Source of the DNA: JAJDAT01 sp964344185
GTDB taxonomy: Bacteria > Nitrospinota > Nitrospinia > Nitrospinales > JAJDAT01
Assembly (NCBI GenBank): GCA_964344185.1
Contig: CAYFMN010000011.1
Coordinates: forward strand, 1 to 64,000
Direction of reading: 5' to 3'
Length of the DNA: 64,000 bases
The notes beneath the pieces were generated by a model, which did no database searches, was not told the DNA's origin, and worked only from the letters and a program-made list of their open reading frames with translations. Numbering within the stretch: position 1 is the stretch's first letter; every line of letters starts with the position of its first letter. Positions 8,482 to 17,700 of the stretch are shown one piece after another. The position numbers were made by a program, and so were the translations under genes.

Positions 8482-9549
8482 CTAAATTAGTATCAGTCCC
8501 GTGACCATTATGTTTGCCAAAGATAATGGCAACAAAATTTTCCAACCAAGATCCATAATTTGATCGTATCGGAACCTTGGCAGCGTCCACCGAATGGTCA
8601 TTTGAACCCATAAAAAGAAAACGACTTTAGCGAAAAATACACCAACATGAATTAGCATTACAATCAGGTTCGATCCGGTGGTTCCCAAGAAATCGAAAAT
8701 GGACAGTAGTGTAGCGGTTCCTACGAAAGGAATATGCCATGCGCCAAAAAATAAGATTGTTACGATGGCGCTGATCGTTACCATTTCAATGAACTCGGCC
8801 ATGAAAAACATACCGAATTTAAGACCGCTATACTCTGTGAAGTAACCCGCAACTAATTCAGATTCAGCTTCTGGATTGTCAAAAGGAATCCGCTTGTTTT
8901 CAGCTATTGAAGCGGTTAGAAACATAATAAAACCAAGAGGTTGTAAAAATACCCCCCAGTTCAAAAAGCTTTCTTGCGCCGCTCCGATTTCCGTTAACTT
9001 CATGGACTCATAAACCATTAAAACGCCGATAATGGTTAATCCCATTGTTACTTCGTAGGAAATCATTTGAGCGGTGGTTCTCATGGAACCTAAAAGAGAC
9101 CAGTTATTATTGGAACTCCATCCAGCAATTACGTATCCGTAAGTGGCGATTGAGGCAATTGCGAATATAAAGAGCAACCCAACGTCCAAATCTGCAATCA
9201 CCAGATTGATCTCTTTACCAAAAAGTTCGTAAACCCCGCCAAAAGGAACAACCGCAAAAGTAATAATTGCCGGTATTAAGGCGACTATAGGACTTAATGT
9301 ATGTAGTACTGGATTTGCGCCTCTCGGGATGAAGTCTTCTTTTGTAAACATCTTTAAACCGTCGGCCATAATATGGAACAAACCCAAAGCTCGGAAACCT
9401 AAAATATCGGCCCGGTTAGCTCCAATCCGGTCTTGCATGATGGCGCTTTGTTTTCGCTCTACCCAGGTCAAGATGGGAGCGAAAAAACCGACGGTGACGC
9501 CTAAAATAAAAAGAACTTTTAATAAGGTAATGAAAAAATCCAATATCAT
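8482..9549 (-). CDS. nuoH: NADH-quinone oxidoreductase subunit H
   Basis: This 355-residue membrane subunit forms part of the quinone chamber at the junction of the two arms. It shows the family patterns WVERKQSAIMQDRIGANRAD (residues 30-49), ADGLKMFTKEDFIP (around 62-75), IAENKRIPFDNPEAESELVA (around 215-234) with the conserved acidic loop, and TIRWTLPRFRYDQIM near the end. Length is normal. It follows nuoC by 11 bases, so nuoD, E, F and G are not in their usual place between C and H. Confidence 0.96.
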   Translation of the reverse strand: MILDFFITLLKVLFILGVTVGFFAPILTWVERKQSAIMQDRIGANRADILGFRALGLFHIMADGLKMFTKEDFIPRGANPVLHTLSPIVALIPAIITFAVVPFGGVYELFGKEINLVIADLDVGLLFIFAIASIATYGYVIAGWSSNNNWSLLGSMRTTAQMISYEVTMGLTIIGVLMVYESMKLTEIGAAQESFLNWGVFLQPLGFIMFLTASIAENKRIPFDNPEAESELVAGYFTEYSGLKFGMFFMAEFIEMVTISAIVTILFFGAWHIPFVGTATLLSIFDFLGTTGSNLIVMLIHVGVFFAKVVFFLWVQMTIRWTLPRFRYDQIMDLGWKILLPLSLANIMVTGLILI

Positions 9550-9560
9550 AGAAATTTCGC

Positions 9561-10049
9561 TTAGTTTAATGGGCCAATTAAAGGCTGACGCTTATTGATT
9601 GGGTAATCTTTTCTAAGAGGGTGTCCTTTGAACTCTTCATACAAAAGAATCCTTTTCATATTTGGGTGCCCCTTAAACTTAATTCCATACATATCCCAAA
9701 CTTCTCTTTCAAACCAGTCGGCGGTTTTCCAGAGGTCGGTAATAGTGTCAACTTCGCAATTGTCTTCATCGACGGGAACTTTAACCCTAACTCGGTTATT
9801 ATTCTTTAATGAATAGAAATGGTAAACGACCTCAAACCGATTCGCCTTTTTTTCCATATAATCAACGGCGGTGATATCCATTAAAAAATTAAAAGACAGC
9901 TCGGAATCGTCTCTTAAAAACTTTGCGACTTCGTGAACGCTTTCTTTTTTTACGGTGACAGTTTGATCGCCGCGATAATTATGGCTTTCCAGCGTTTTGT
10001 CGCCAAACTTGTCTTTAATTTTGTCGATTATATTTGTTTCCGTTCCCAT
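9561..10049 (-). CDS. nuoC: NADH-quinone oxidoreductase subunit C
   Basis: This 162-residue soluble 30-kDa-type subunit of the peripheral arm has the signature WFEREVWDMYGIKFKGHP (residues 112-129) followed by RILLYEEFKGHPLRKDYP, as in the respiratory-chain NADH dehydrogenase 30-kDa family. It is a separate NuoC, not the NuoCD fusion of E. coli. It lies 47 bases after nuoA, a space too short for nuoB, and is followed directly by nuoH. Confidence 0.94.
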   Translation of the reverse strand: MGTETNIIDKIKDKFGDKTLESHNYRGDQTVTVKKESVHEVAKFLRDDSELSFNFLMDITAVDYMEKKANRFEVVYHFYSLKNNNRVRVKVPVDEDNCEVDTITDLWKTADWFEREVWDMYGIKFKGHPNMKRILLYEEFKGHPLRKDYPINKRQPLIGPLN

Positions 10050-10096
10050 ACGAACCTAACATTCTAAGGTATTAGATAATTTAAATAGCGGTTAGA

Positions 10097-10453
10097 TTAT
10101 TCCCATTGCAAGCCGCCCCGTTTCCAAACATAAAAGAGGCCTAATCCAAGAATAAATATGAAAGCCATCATTTCAACAAGACCAAAAAGGCCTAATTTTT
10201 TATATAAAATGGCCCAGGGAAATAGAAAAACAGCTTCAATGTCAAATAAGATGAAAAGGACAGCGACTAAGTAAAACTTTACCGAAAAGCGTTGTCTTGG
10301 AGAAACAATTTGGGTTTCGCCACATTCAAATGGTTCCATTTTTTCGGCGAATTTCTTCTTAGGACCTAACAAGGAGGTAGCTACTACCATTCCAACAGAG
10401 ATGCTCAGGGCAAAAAACATCATTATCACCATCCCTGTATATTCAGATAACAT
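10097..10453 (-). CDS. nuoA: NADH-quinone oxidoreductase subunit A
   Basis: This 118-residue, three-helix membrane subunit is the first gene of the operon. FECGETQIVSPRQRFSVKFY (around residues 43-62) is the conserved loop containing the Cys that lies near the quinone channel, followed by FILFDIEAVFLFPWA, the NuoA hallmark. I place the start at the ATG ending at 10453 because GGAGG lies five bases before it; a TTG further upstream (10465) would put that ribosome-binding site inside the coding region. Confidence 0.95.
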   Translation of the reverse strand: MLSEYTGMVIMMFFALSISVGMVVATSLLGPKKKFAEKMEPFECGETQIVSPRQRFSVKFYLVAVLFILFDIEAVFLFPWAILYKKLGLFGLVEMMAFIFILGLGLFYVWKRGGLQWE

Positions 10454-10514
10454 GCATTCCTCCAAAAACTTAGCGGTTATTTTGACTAAAGGTTCCGATA
10501 ATTATTCTGCGGGG

Positions 10515-10530
10515 CAAATTTTAAAATTTG
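10515..10530. promoter_or_regulatory. Perfect 16-bp palindrome in the nuo leader
   Basis: CAAATTTTAAAATTTG is a perfect dyad between the predicted nuo promoter and the nuoA start. A second inverted repeat (CGTTGAT 10534-10540 / ATCAACG 10559-10565) lies just upstream. Either could bind a regulator or fold in the ~150-base leader. A palindrome made only of A/T plus end C/G may also arise by chance. Confidence 0.3.
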
Positions 10531-10615
10531 GACCGTTGATAGTAAAAAAATCTTAAAAATCAACGTTTAAATAGGAACCTTAAAACCTCTAAAAATTATG
10601 AAAAATAGACGGGAG

Positions 10616-10644
10616 ATAATACTTCACCTTGACCCGTTTGTCAA
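10616..10644 (-). promoter_or_regulatory. Sigma-70-type promoter of the nuo operon
   Basis: On the minus strand TTGACA (10644-10639) is followed after exactly 17 bases by TATTAT (10621-10616). This is a near-consensus housekeeping promoter pointing at nuoA and predicts a start near 10609 with a leader of about 155 bases. The rest of the 640-base gap 10466-11109 holds no credible gene on either strand. Confidence 0.75.
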
Positions 10645-11060
10645 TGCTCATCCCGTAAAGTTGGCAATAATAGCCCAAACCAAATAGGCTGTCAAAATTT
10701 ATATTTTATTGGGTTTTACGGTTAAACTTAAGAAGCTTTAAACAGAAGATCCTTTCATAAAATTGAAAGCTGGGTTTGGAAAAATAGAATTCATATAAGA
10801 GGAAGGAGACTTAATACAAAACTTGGTATAACTATTTAATATTAAATGGTTTATAAAAAATTGGAAATTTAAAGAAAGAAATCCTTAATTATATAGAAGA
10901 GCCTTTTGACTTTTGTTAAATTTTTAAATTGCTAATTTTGGTAAATTTCTAGAACCCGGAGCAAATTGTTTCAATATCGTCACATTTCTTGATTTCAAAA
11001 GGTTTTGTCTAAATAATGTATTTTGATGGGGTGAAATGCCCAAAAAGTGTTTAAAATGAC

Positions 11061-11066
11061 TATAAT
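11061..11066 (+). promoter_or_regulatory. Predicted -10 box for the CBS-domain gene
   Basis: A perfect TATAAT lies 44 bases before the ATG of the CBS protein. I see no good -35 at 16-18 bases upstream, so this rests on the -10 hexamer and position only. Confidence 0.4.
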
Positions 11067-11109
11067 AGCTTAAAATTACGCAATTTAGCGCTAAAGGACG
11101 ATTTCATAA

Positions 11110-11727
11110 ATGCATGAGATTAGACACTACATGTCAGATAGAATTGTCACTACAAATGCTGAAGTTACGGCAACCGAAGCCGCAAAAATAATGTCGGATG
11201 AAAAGGTACACTCCCTGTTGATTCGGAAAGATAAAAAGTATACAGGGATTGTGACCGCTTACGACTTGATTAGGAAAGTTTTAGCGAAGGATTTGGATCC
11301 AAGAACTACGGCGATTGGTGAAGTTATGTCTGATAGTTTGATTACCATGGCGCCTGAACAAACGATGTCGGAAGCCTTAATTTGCATGTACAAAAATAAT
11401 ATACGTCATCTACCGGTGCGCAATGGAGACGACATCGTCGGTATGATATCGGTAAAAGATTTTGCGGGTTATTTTAACCAAAGGTATGGAGAAGGCGACC
11501 CCATAGTCGAGTTTTGGAAAAAGTACGATACGCTGTTGGAAACCAATACATTTCGTCATGAAGTGGCAAGGCTGTTAACTAATTATAGAAAGAAATTGGA
11601 CAGCGATTCTCTAACAGCGGAAGCTATTGACGACAATGAGGAATGGACTAAAATTGCGAAATACGCCAAAATAGAAGGATATAACGATCTGGCCGAGGTA
11701 TTAGGGTTTGCGATCCAAAGCGATTAA
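11110..11727 (+). CDS. Tandem CBS-domain protein
   Basis: This 205-residue soluble protein has two CBS motifs (about residues 5-58 and 66-123). The first contains VHSLLIRKDKKYTGIVTAYDL and the second IRHLPVRNGDDIVGMISVKD, the classic beta-strand/helix pattern that binds adenine nucleotides in a Bateman module. The C-terminal 80 residues form a helical extension without a recognised catalytic domain. It probably senses energy state and acts through a partner that is not identifiable here. It has its own predicted -10 box and is transcribed divergently from the nuo operon. Confidence 0.85.
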   Translation: MHEIRHYMSDRIVTTNAEVTATEAAKIMSDEKVHSLLIRKDKKYTGIVTAYDLIRKVLAKDLDPRTTAIGEVMSDSLITMAPEQTMSEALICMYKNNIRHLPVRNGDDIVGMISVKDFAGYFNQRYGEGDPIVEFWKKYDTLLETNTFRHEVARLLTNYRKKLDSDSLTAEAIDDNEEWTKIAKYAKIEGYNDLAEVLGFAIQSD

Positions 11728-11802
11728 TTGTGAACGCTAAATAATAAAGTTTTCTCTGCTTTTTAATGGGAATAATCGTAAAGAAATTTTTGGTTTTAGC
11801 CA

Positions 11803-12195
11803 ATGGCCCAAAAATTATTTAAAGCCTATTCTATTATCCCAACAAAGAGAAAAGAGCCTGTTCGTGTTGACTGGAGAAGCTACGCTTTTTACCCCGGACG
11901 CAAGATGGGGTTGCTTACAGAGGAAGAAACCAATTGGCTGAGGGGATATTTGAAAGAGCGCCATGGCTTTTCTTTGGTCGCTGAAGAATATTGCGAAAAT
12001 GAAGAATTGTCTGAAGCGGCGCTTGAGGAATTGGCTGAATTTGAGGATTTAGAATTGATTCCAGTGCGCCTGAACCCCGTCACCGATGTTGAGTTTGCCT
12101 ACCATATTTTTGGTTATATTATTTCTTTCCCATTGGATAATATTTCAAGCGTAGAGCAATTGCTAAACATTATAGGAACTAAAGGCGAAAGGTAA
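11803..12195 (+). CDS. Uncharacterised protein, paralogue of the gene at 42707-43180
   Basis: This 130-residue acidic soluble protein shares with the product at 42707 an N-terminal K(A/T)xSIIxT...PxRVDWR motif (residues 8-25 here), a central WLRxYL segment and a C-terminal hydrophobic strand pattern (VEFAYHIFGYIISFPLDN here). The two are clearly paralogues, about 31 kb apart. The RVDWRSYAF motif and the predicted alpha/beta pattern do not match a family that I can name. It follows the CBS gene by 75 bases and may be co-transcribed with it. Confidence 0.65.
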   Translation: MAQKLFKAYSIIPTKRKEPVRVDWRSYAFYPGRKMGLLTEEETNWLRGYLKERHGFSLVAEEYCENEELSEAALEELAEFEDLELIPVRLNPVTDVEFAYHIFGYIISFPLDNISSVEQLLNIIGTKGER

Positions 12196-12229
12196 AGAAT
12201 ACAAGAAGGGTGGAGTGGAACTAATGGAA

Positions 12230-12670
12230 CTAAGCAAGCTGGTTAACGTTTTGGCCTCTTTGCTGAACGCTGGTTTCGGCTGAACTAAGAGCTCCATTTG
12301 CAGTATCTTGTTCCGCTTGTTCTCTTGACACTGTATTTATATCTTGTTCGGGGGGAGCGGAAGTGTTTTCAGTATTTGCTTCTTGAAAATCAGTAGCGTC
12401 AGACGTGATCTCTTGATTTTGAATGGATTCTCTCGCTGGGTCGGCGTTGGCTTCGATACGCTGGTCTACAGTAGGGGAAGACCCATTAGCAGCCGCTTCT
12501 TGGGCTGTAGCTTGCACCGATTGCGCTCTAGCGTCAGAGCTTAGCTGGACTCTATCTTCAGCGGCGCCAGTTGAGCCGCCATTTTGTCCTTGGTCCCCGC
12601 TACCTGTGTTATTCGGTCTTTGGAAGGCTTGCGCAGGGGAACTCGAAGATATTGAACCTATCTCAGCCAT
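12230..12670 (-). CDS. Low-complexity Gln/Ala/Ser-rich protein with FlgM-like motif
   Basis: This 146-residue protein is strongly biased to Ala, Gln, Ser, Asn, Glu and Thr with no hydrophobic core, so it is probably intrinsically disordered. A single motif AEDRVQLSSDARAQ (around residues 37-50) resembles the segment seen in FlgM anti-sigma factors and in some small flagellum-associated proteins. The rest does not align by eye, so I do not call it FlgM. It is convergent with the 11803 gene (34 bases apart). No signal peptide, Cys or ribosome-binding site stands out. Confidence 0.5.
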   Translation of the reverse strand: MAEIGSISSSSPAQAFQRPNNTGSGDQGQNGGSTGAAEDRVQLSSDARAQSVQATAQEAAANGSSPTVDQRIEANADPARESIQNQEITSDATDFQEANTENTSAPPEQDINTVSREQAEQDTANGALSSAETSVQQRGQNVNQLA

Positions 12671-12825
12671 AAGCTTTTATTCCGTATTTACAACGTTTTT
12701 CAAAGCGACTTATTTCTCTATCTAATTATTGTAAATTAAAATTTTAAAAATGTGAATGCTTTTTTTGGTTATTCGGGATGTATTCCCTTGGCAAAGTTAG
12801 AATTGGGCTAAAAAATTATTGGGTC

Positions 12826-12853
12826 TTGAAAGTTTCCTGGTTGCTTTTATAAT
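12826..12853 (+). promoter_or_regulatory. Promoter predicting a leaderless transcript
   Basis: TTGAAA (12826-12831) and TATAAT (12848-12853) are separated by 16 bases. Transcription should start about seven bases after the -10 box, i.e. at or next to the A of the ATG at 12860. No Shine-Dalgarno precedes that ATG. Confidence 0.6.
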
Positions 12854-12859
12854 GACCCA

Positions 12860-13252
12860 ATGCAAAAAAGTATTGGCGGTTTATTGGTTTTTGTTTTCGC
12901 GTTAAGCGCGATAGAGGCGATGGGAGGGGGGATCAATCTAGGTCTTTCAAGCTCTTGCGTCAAATTTTCAAAAGTAGATCATAAAATAGTCGAAGAAAGA
13001 ACTTCTTATTATATGATCCGGTTTCGCGGAAAAATTAAAAACAAATGTCAGGAAAAGCTAAGCGGCACCGCCGAATTTGTTATTGCAGATCAAAATAACT
13101 CGCCCGTAGACAAAATACCTGGCGAAGTTTTGTCGAATATCCCGCCAAACGAGTCCCATCAAATTGATCAGACATTTCCAGTTTTTAAGAGAAACTATCA
13201 AAAGGGATTTGGAGTTTTTATCGATTTCTATAAAAAATCCAGCCGTAGATAA
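12860..13252 (+). CDS. Small secreted (periplasmic) protein of unknown function
   Basis: This 130-residue protein has a signal peptide (MQKSIGGLLVFVFALSAIEA) and no other membrane segment. The mature part is a predicted beta-sandwich: RFRGKIKNKCQEKLSGTAEF and FIDFYKKSS look like strands of a small FxLYD/transthyretin-like fold, a fold-level guess. Two cysteines in the mature part (in SSSCVKF and NKCQEK) could form a disulfide. The start is supported by the signal peptide and a promoter whose start point coincides with the ATG. Confidence 0.65.
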   Translation: MQKSIGGLLVFVFALSAIEAMGGGINLGLSSSCVKFSKVDHKIVEERTSYYMIRFRGKIKNKCQEKLSGTAEFVIADQNNSPVDKIPGEVLSNIPPNESHQIDQTFPVFKRNYQKGFGVFIDFYKKSSRR

Positions 13253-13265
13253 ACTCGACCTATTA

Positions 13266-13348
13266 TAGATTATTTCTCCTTAACGGTTTCGATGAGGGGA
13301 CGATGATGTCGGAGGGTTTTACGCTTTCCGTTTAATTTGAGGAAGCTA
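13266..13348 (-). pseudogene. Decayed 3' end of a moxR-like gene
   Basis: Read on the minus strand, this stretch matches the last ~80 bases of moxR (30698-30785): GTAAAACCCTCCGACATC is identical, and translation gives ESVKPSDII then, after loss of two bases, LIETVKEK and a stop. Intact MoxR ends ENVKPSDIVDRLIEKVKEK. A further five-base gap lies upstream. It starts 22 bases past the last gene of the large five-gene operon, in the same orientation as moxR on the other side, so the two copies bracket the block as direct repeats. Confidence 0.75.
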
Positions 13349-13369
13349 TTATTATAATTGTCGGTTTTC

Positions 13370-14773
13370 TTATTCTTCAATCAATTGGTCGAAAGCAAGG
13401 CCGCTGGAACTGCGGGGGCGGTCGGGGCGTTTTTTACGACCTTTCCATGCGACTCGGTCGCCTCTCATATCGCGCGCAAGTTGATTTGTGCGACTCACAA
13501 CCACTCCCACCCGCGTCACTTCTTCTTCGAAGATTATTTTAGACTCTTCAACCAGTTTGCCAAGATATTGAGCCTCGCCTGGATAGGTTGTGGCGCGTCG
13601 AAGGACGACTTCTTTATTTCGGTATTGTTGTAAGTAAGGAACCCAAAAACGAGGTGGAATATGATTTTCCTGATAGCGGGCAACCGGACCTTCGGTTGTT
13701 TGACCTTTTACTCCCGTTTCAAAATCTTCGGGACGTTCAATTAATTCTTTCGTTTCTTTGTCGTAGTAATATTCGGGTTTCTTTTTTCCGTTAAACCCGA
13801 CGTTGTCGATTCCCGATTCTTGAACCGCGTCATGTCGGTTTATTATGGCGCCGTCTTTTTCAATCAGATGTTCAACGGCCCAAAATAAGTTTGCCGCTTC
13901 GTCTCTTATAAAGCTGGTTTGTTCAAACGGATCTCCTTCCATTCCTTTCCACAAGTTGTTGGGCATATAGAATAAACGATTAATATTATCTCCAACGCTG
14001 TCGGAACTCGCGGTTAAGACAAAAAATTCTGAAGATTCGTTTGACGCGCTCACATCGGTTATCGGATTAGCGGAAGTCGTAAAGCCAAAGGTGTCGATTG
14101 TTTTAATGGATTCCATTTGCCGGAGGTATCCCACTGGATGCTCGATTGGGATTAAATACCAATCTTGTGAATAGACCAGCCCGAACTCGATAAGGAGCAT
14201 TGTTAGAAAATTTAAATGCGGTCGTTGAACCTGGCCGAGATTTACTTTTTGGTCTTCAAATTCCCACCAGCGGGCGGACGGCATTCCGCTAAATCGAACG
14301 GTATCTGGTTTTAGAATTTCTCTAAAAGCGTCGCCGTCAAGGGGTTTCGTTTCGGAAATATCCAACGCGTACCAATCCAATCTATTTCCGTTATATTCCT
14401 CGCCTTTAAATTTTGAGCTGTCGCTTTTCATCCAAAAGTTGTATTCCAACCGCTTGGGGTCCCAACCAGGCGCGTTTCGTTCGTCGTTTTCTTTTTCCAC
14501 CAGGGTTTCCAGAGGAACGCTCAAATCAAAAGGTTGGAAGGAGGAATCCAAAGGTTCGGAAGCTCCCACAACCGTTTTATCGACCGGTTCGGTTTTGTAT
14601 TCCACGTCTGTCAATGCAACTTGACCTTCGCCCCCGGCCATAAACTCTTCGGTTTGCCATTGCCGTCCTAGCATCCAGAGCGGGTCCTTAATCCTGGCTT
14701 CGACTCCTTCCGCTACGGAGTAAACTTTGTTTGCAGGCTCTAGCCGCCCATTCATCCATGTAAACTGTCTCAT
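13370..14773 (-). CDS. Gene 5 of large unknown operon (DPLW/GRQWQ-motif protein)
   Basis: This 467-residue soluble protein has no signal peptide or membrane helix. The N-terminal motif ARIKDPLWMLGRQWQTEEF (residues 26-44) is one that I remember from uncharacterised proteins in several bacterial phyla. Function is unknown. Tryptophans and acidic residues are frequent and the C-terminus is basic (GRKKRPDRPRSSSG). Its ATG overlaps the previous stop as ATGA with GGAG seven bases upstream, so it is translationally coupled to gene 4. It is the last gene of the operon; a decayed moxR 3' end follows. Confidence 0.8.
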   Translation of the reverse strand: MRQFTWMNGRLEPANKVYSVAEGVEARIKDPLWMLGRQWQTEEFMAGGEGQVALTDVEYKTEPVDKTVVGASEPLDSSFQPFDLSVPLETLVEKENDERNAPGWDPKRLEYNFWMKSDSSKFKGEEYNGNRLDWYALDISETKPLDGDAFREILKPDTVRFSGMPSARWWEFEDQKVNLGQVQRPHLNFLTMLLIEFGLVYSQDWYLIPIEHPVGYLRQMESIKTIDTFGFTTSANPITDVSASNESSEFFVLTASSDSVGDNINRLFYMPNNLWKGMEGDPFEQTSFIRDEAANLFWAVEHLIEKDGAIINRHDAVQESGIDNVGFNGKKKPEYYYDKETKELIERPEDFETGVKGQTTEGPVARYQENHIPPRFWVPYLQQYRNKEVVLRRATTYPGEAQYLGKLVEESKIIFEEEVTRVGVVVSRTNQLARDMRGDRVAWKGRKKRPDRPRSSSGLAFDQLIEE

Positions 14774-17700
14774 AGGTTTTCTCCCAACTTAGGAGGAAGC
14801 TTGCGTTGCGCCATCACCTCCGGTTCTTCCCTTTCCGATGGGTGAATCTCGCTGGAGTCGGCAAGGATGTAGTGGTACAAATGTTCGCTAAATGTATCGG
14901 CAAGCGTTCGAGTGGCCGCAGGTATTAGTTCCGGTTTTGTCCTAAATAACCAGAAAGGGAAATACCGTCCTAAATTATTGTCGCCATAAACGTCTTCGGC
15001 GGTTGTCATCCGTATTTTCATTAAATCTATTGTCGTTTTTAGAATTTGGTTTAGCTTGGAAATTTCCCAGTTGCCGTCTGCGGTGATTTTGGGAGGCACG
15101 GCGATCAAAATAGCGTTTGGCGCTTGCGTTTTTGAAGTAGGAAAATACAGGGAAACGCCTGTAGTTTCTATTTTGCTTGGAATGCCTTCGTCAAATTGGT
15201 CGATTGGCAGTAACGCGATCCAAGACTCTCCGTCGATTGAAGGTTGAGAAGAGTAATAAAGCTCGTCCAGGTTTTCGTCGGGAATTGATCGTAAGTACAA
15301 TTCAAACTTGTTTCGTTTGAAAAATAGTTTGTTTGCGTCTTTTACGTTTGGTTTTATGGTTTCGTATAATTCCAAAGGATATTGACTTGAACTGGAAGTG
15401 ATATCGGAAATAGGATTTCCGAAGTTTAGTCTCCATCCTTCCGCGTCTTTATGCTTTATTGGCAATACCAAGGGGAATCCAGGTTTGTCTATGGCGATCC
15501 CTAGAAAGCGGACGGCTAAATTAATCTTTTCTCTTAAGTCAATTTCCGGTTTTGATTGTTTGTCCTTTATTTTTAAAAGGGACTCTTGACGCTTAGCCAG
15601 CGTTTGAATAGTTTCTTTCAGGCGAGTTCTAATTAATTCCGCAAAGGCGGGAGCGTCGTCGGCGCCATCGTGAGAGGGAGCGGGCATAACCGATAAATTA
15701 CGCGGAAATCCAAAGGCGTTCAAAGTTAGACTCAAGCTGTCTGGCGTATAAGGATTAGAAAATGCGAGAACTAAATCGGCGTCGGCTAGCGCAAGAAGAT
15801 TTCCAAGTTCTCCTCCGGAGGCGTCCTCTCCAATCAGATCGGAAATTTTTTGCGACAAAATCTCTTGCCTTTCATGTAAAACGTCATATATCCCAGGCCA
15901 ATCGATTTTTTCTGGATCGAAGTCCGTAATAGAAGACAAATAAGGTTCTTGAGTCAGATCATACGTCAGCGGCTTATCGTAAGATTGCCCTTTTTCTAAA
16001 GTTGCCGTCGAAGGGTCGGGCGACTTGGGTTTTTCCTGGGTTCGGTTTTTTTGCAAAACCTTTAGCAATGTTTTGGCTTGGTTTAAGTATTCGCCTGGAT
16101 AAGTTTCTGGAAACTCAAGTTTGTTGCCGGCAGGCGATGTCCACTCAATTTCGATTTCATTTAATAATTCGTCCGTTTCGCCAAATAGCGGAAAGTCGCC
16201 AAGTTCCTCGATTTCGTTTCGTTTCCAGTAATCGAGGATAAAATAACGTACGCGTTGAACGAGCTCTTGTTCTCCACCTAAAACTAAATCCAAAGGTTCC
16301 ATTTGCAAATCGTCTTGAAGCCGGAAGTTTATTTCAATCGTTTCCTCTTTATCTTTTCTTTTAAAACGGAGAAGCGCTTTTTCGCCTTCCCAATCCGGCG
16401 TCAGTTGATTTGCAAAATCAAACAGAATTGGATCGGCAATTTTTAAAATGGGATCGCCTTCGGTTGGTAAGGGATTTGACGCTGGCAATGAGAGAATTAT
16501 TTTAGAAGCTTGGGGTTTTCCGGTACGTTGGGTTTGTACGAATAAAACTTCCGGCGGTAAGCAATCGCCGTCCAAAAAATCCATCCAGGCCGTCGCGGCA
16601 GGGACTTTACCTACCATATAATTCATCATCATTTCATAAACGGCGATGTCCGACCCGGCGTCTCGATATTGTTTTAAACGAGTAACAATCGATTCGTAAT
16701 TGCCAGATTTAATCGCAGGGTCGTAAGCTACCGTAGACTCCAATCCCTCGAACCGATCGCTTTCGGCAGCGTCAAGAAAGGCCGCTCCGTCCACAACAGC
16801 GGGAGTTGCCGGTTCCTCTCCGTCGTCGCCAATGCCGTCCCGATTTCGGCGCAATCGGTATTTGTCTCTCAATAAGTAAATATCAACTTCTTGGATTCCA
16901 TTGGCAGTCGCTAAAGATGGATCTTCTTCCCGTAGTCGCTTAGCCTCTTCTTGAATCATTCGTTCTAGTCTATAGCCCAATACTTCTCCGGATAAATGGC
17001 CTTGCCGTAAACTTTGTAGATACCACAATCCCTTTCGGACTTGTTCGGAACTCAGATTTAGATGGAAAGGGCTTTCTTCATCGTGGCTTGCGCTATTTTT
17101 CGAAGCGTTTGCGACAATAGCGGCTCCCGCAGCTTGAAGCATTGATGGGGCTTGAATATATTCTGATGAGGGATCGCCGGAAGATTTTTGACCTGGTTTT
17201 TCGATCCAGCCGTAAACTCCCGGAGTAGGGAAGAGGTTATCGGGATTGCATTGATTTAATTTTAAAGTCGTTAAAGCCGTTATCCAAGCGTCTAGCCGGT
17301 AGCTTAAAAGGTCCAAAACTTCGGTCATTAAAATCTCTAATCGATCTGGATGAAGTTTGACTAGAGCTTTAGCGAACGGTTGAATCGATTCAATTCTTTG
17401 AATAATCTCTTCTTCTGATGAATCCAGGAAGTCAACATAATAAGCGATAATTCGATGCAATAAGGAAAACCGGCTATATTGTTTTTCGGATATTACGCCG
17501 TCCAGCAGGGCTATTTTGTCTTTCAATTTGTCGGTATCCAGGTCTCCGTCTTCGTCCCGGTTCCAATTAGCGATGTATTCAAGATATTCCAATCCCGACT
17601 TTTGATCGTCTTCGACGCCGTCTTCCGGTAAATCTTTTACTAACGGACAAACGACGTAATGGGAGTCGCTTGTTAACTGAGGGTGCGTAGCATATCCCTT

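Noticed and set aside
1815..10453. Mrp antiporter or membrane-bound hydrogenase instead of complex I
   Set aside because: nuoA, C, H, I, J and K with complex-I-specific motifs are present in standard order, and there is no MrpE/F/G-like gene or hydrogenase large subunit.
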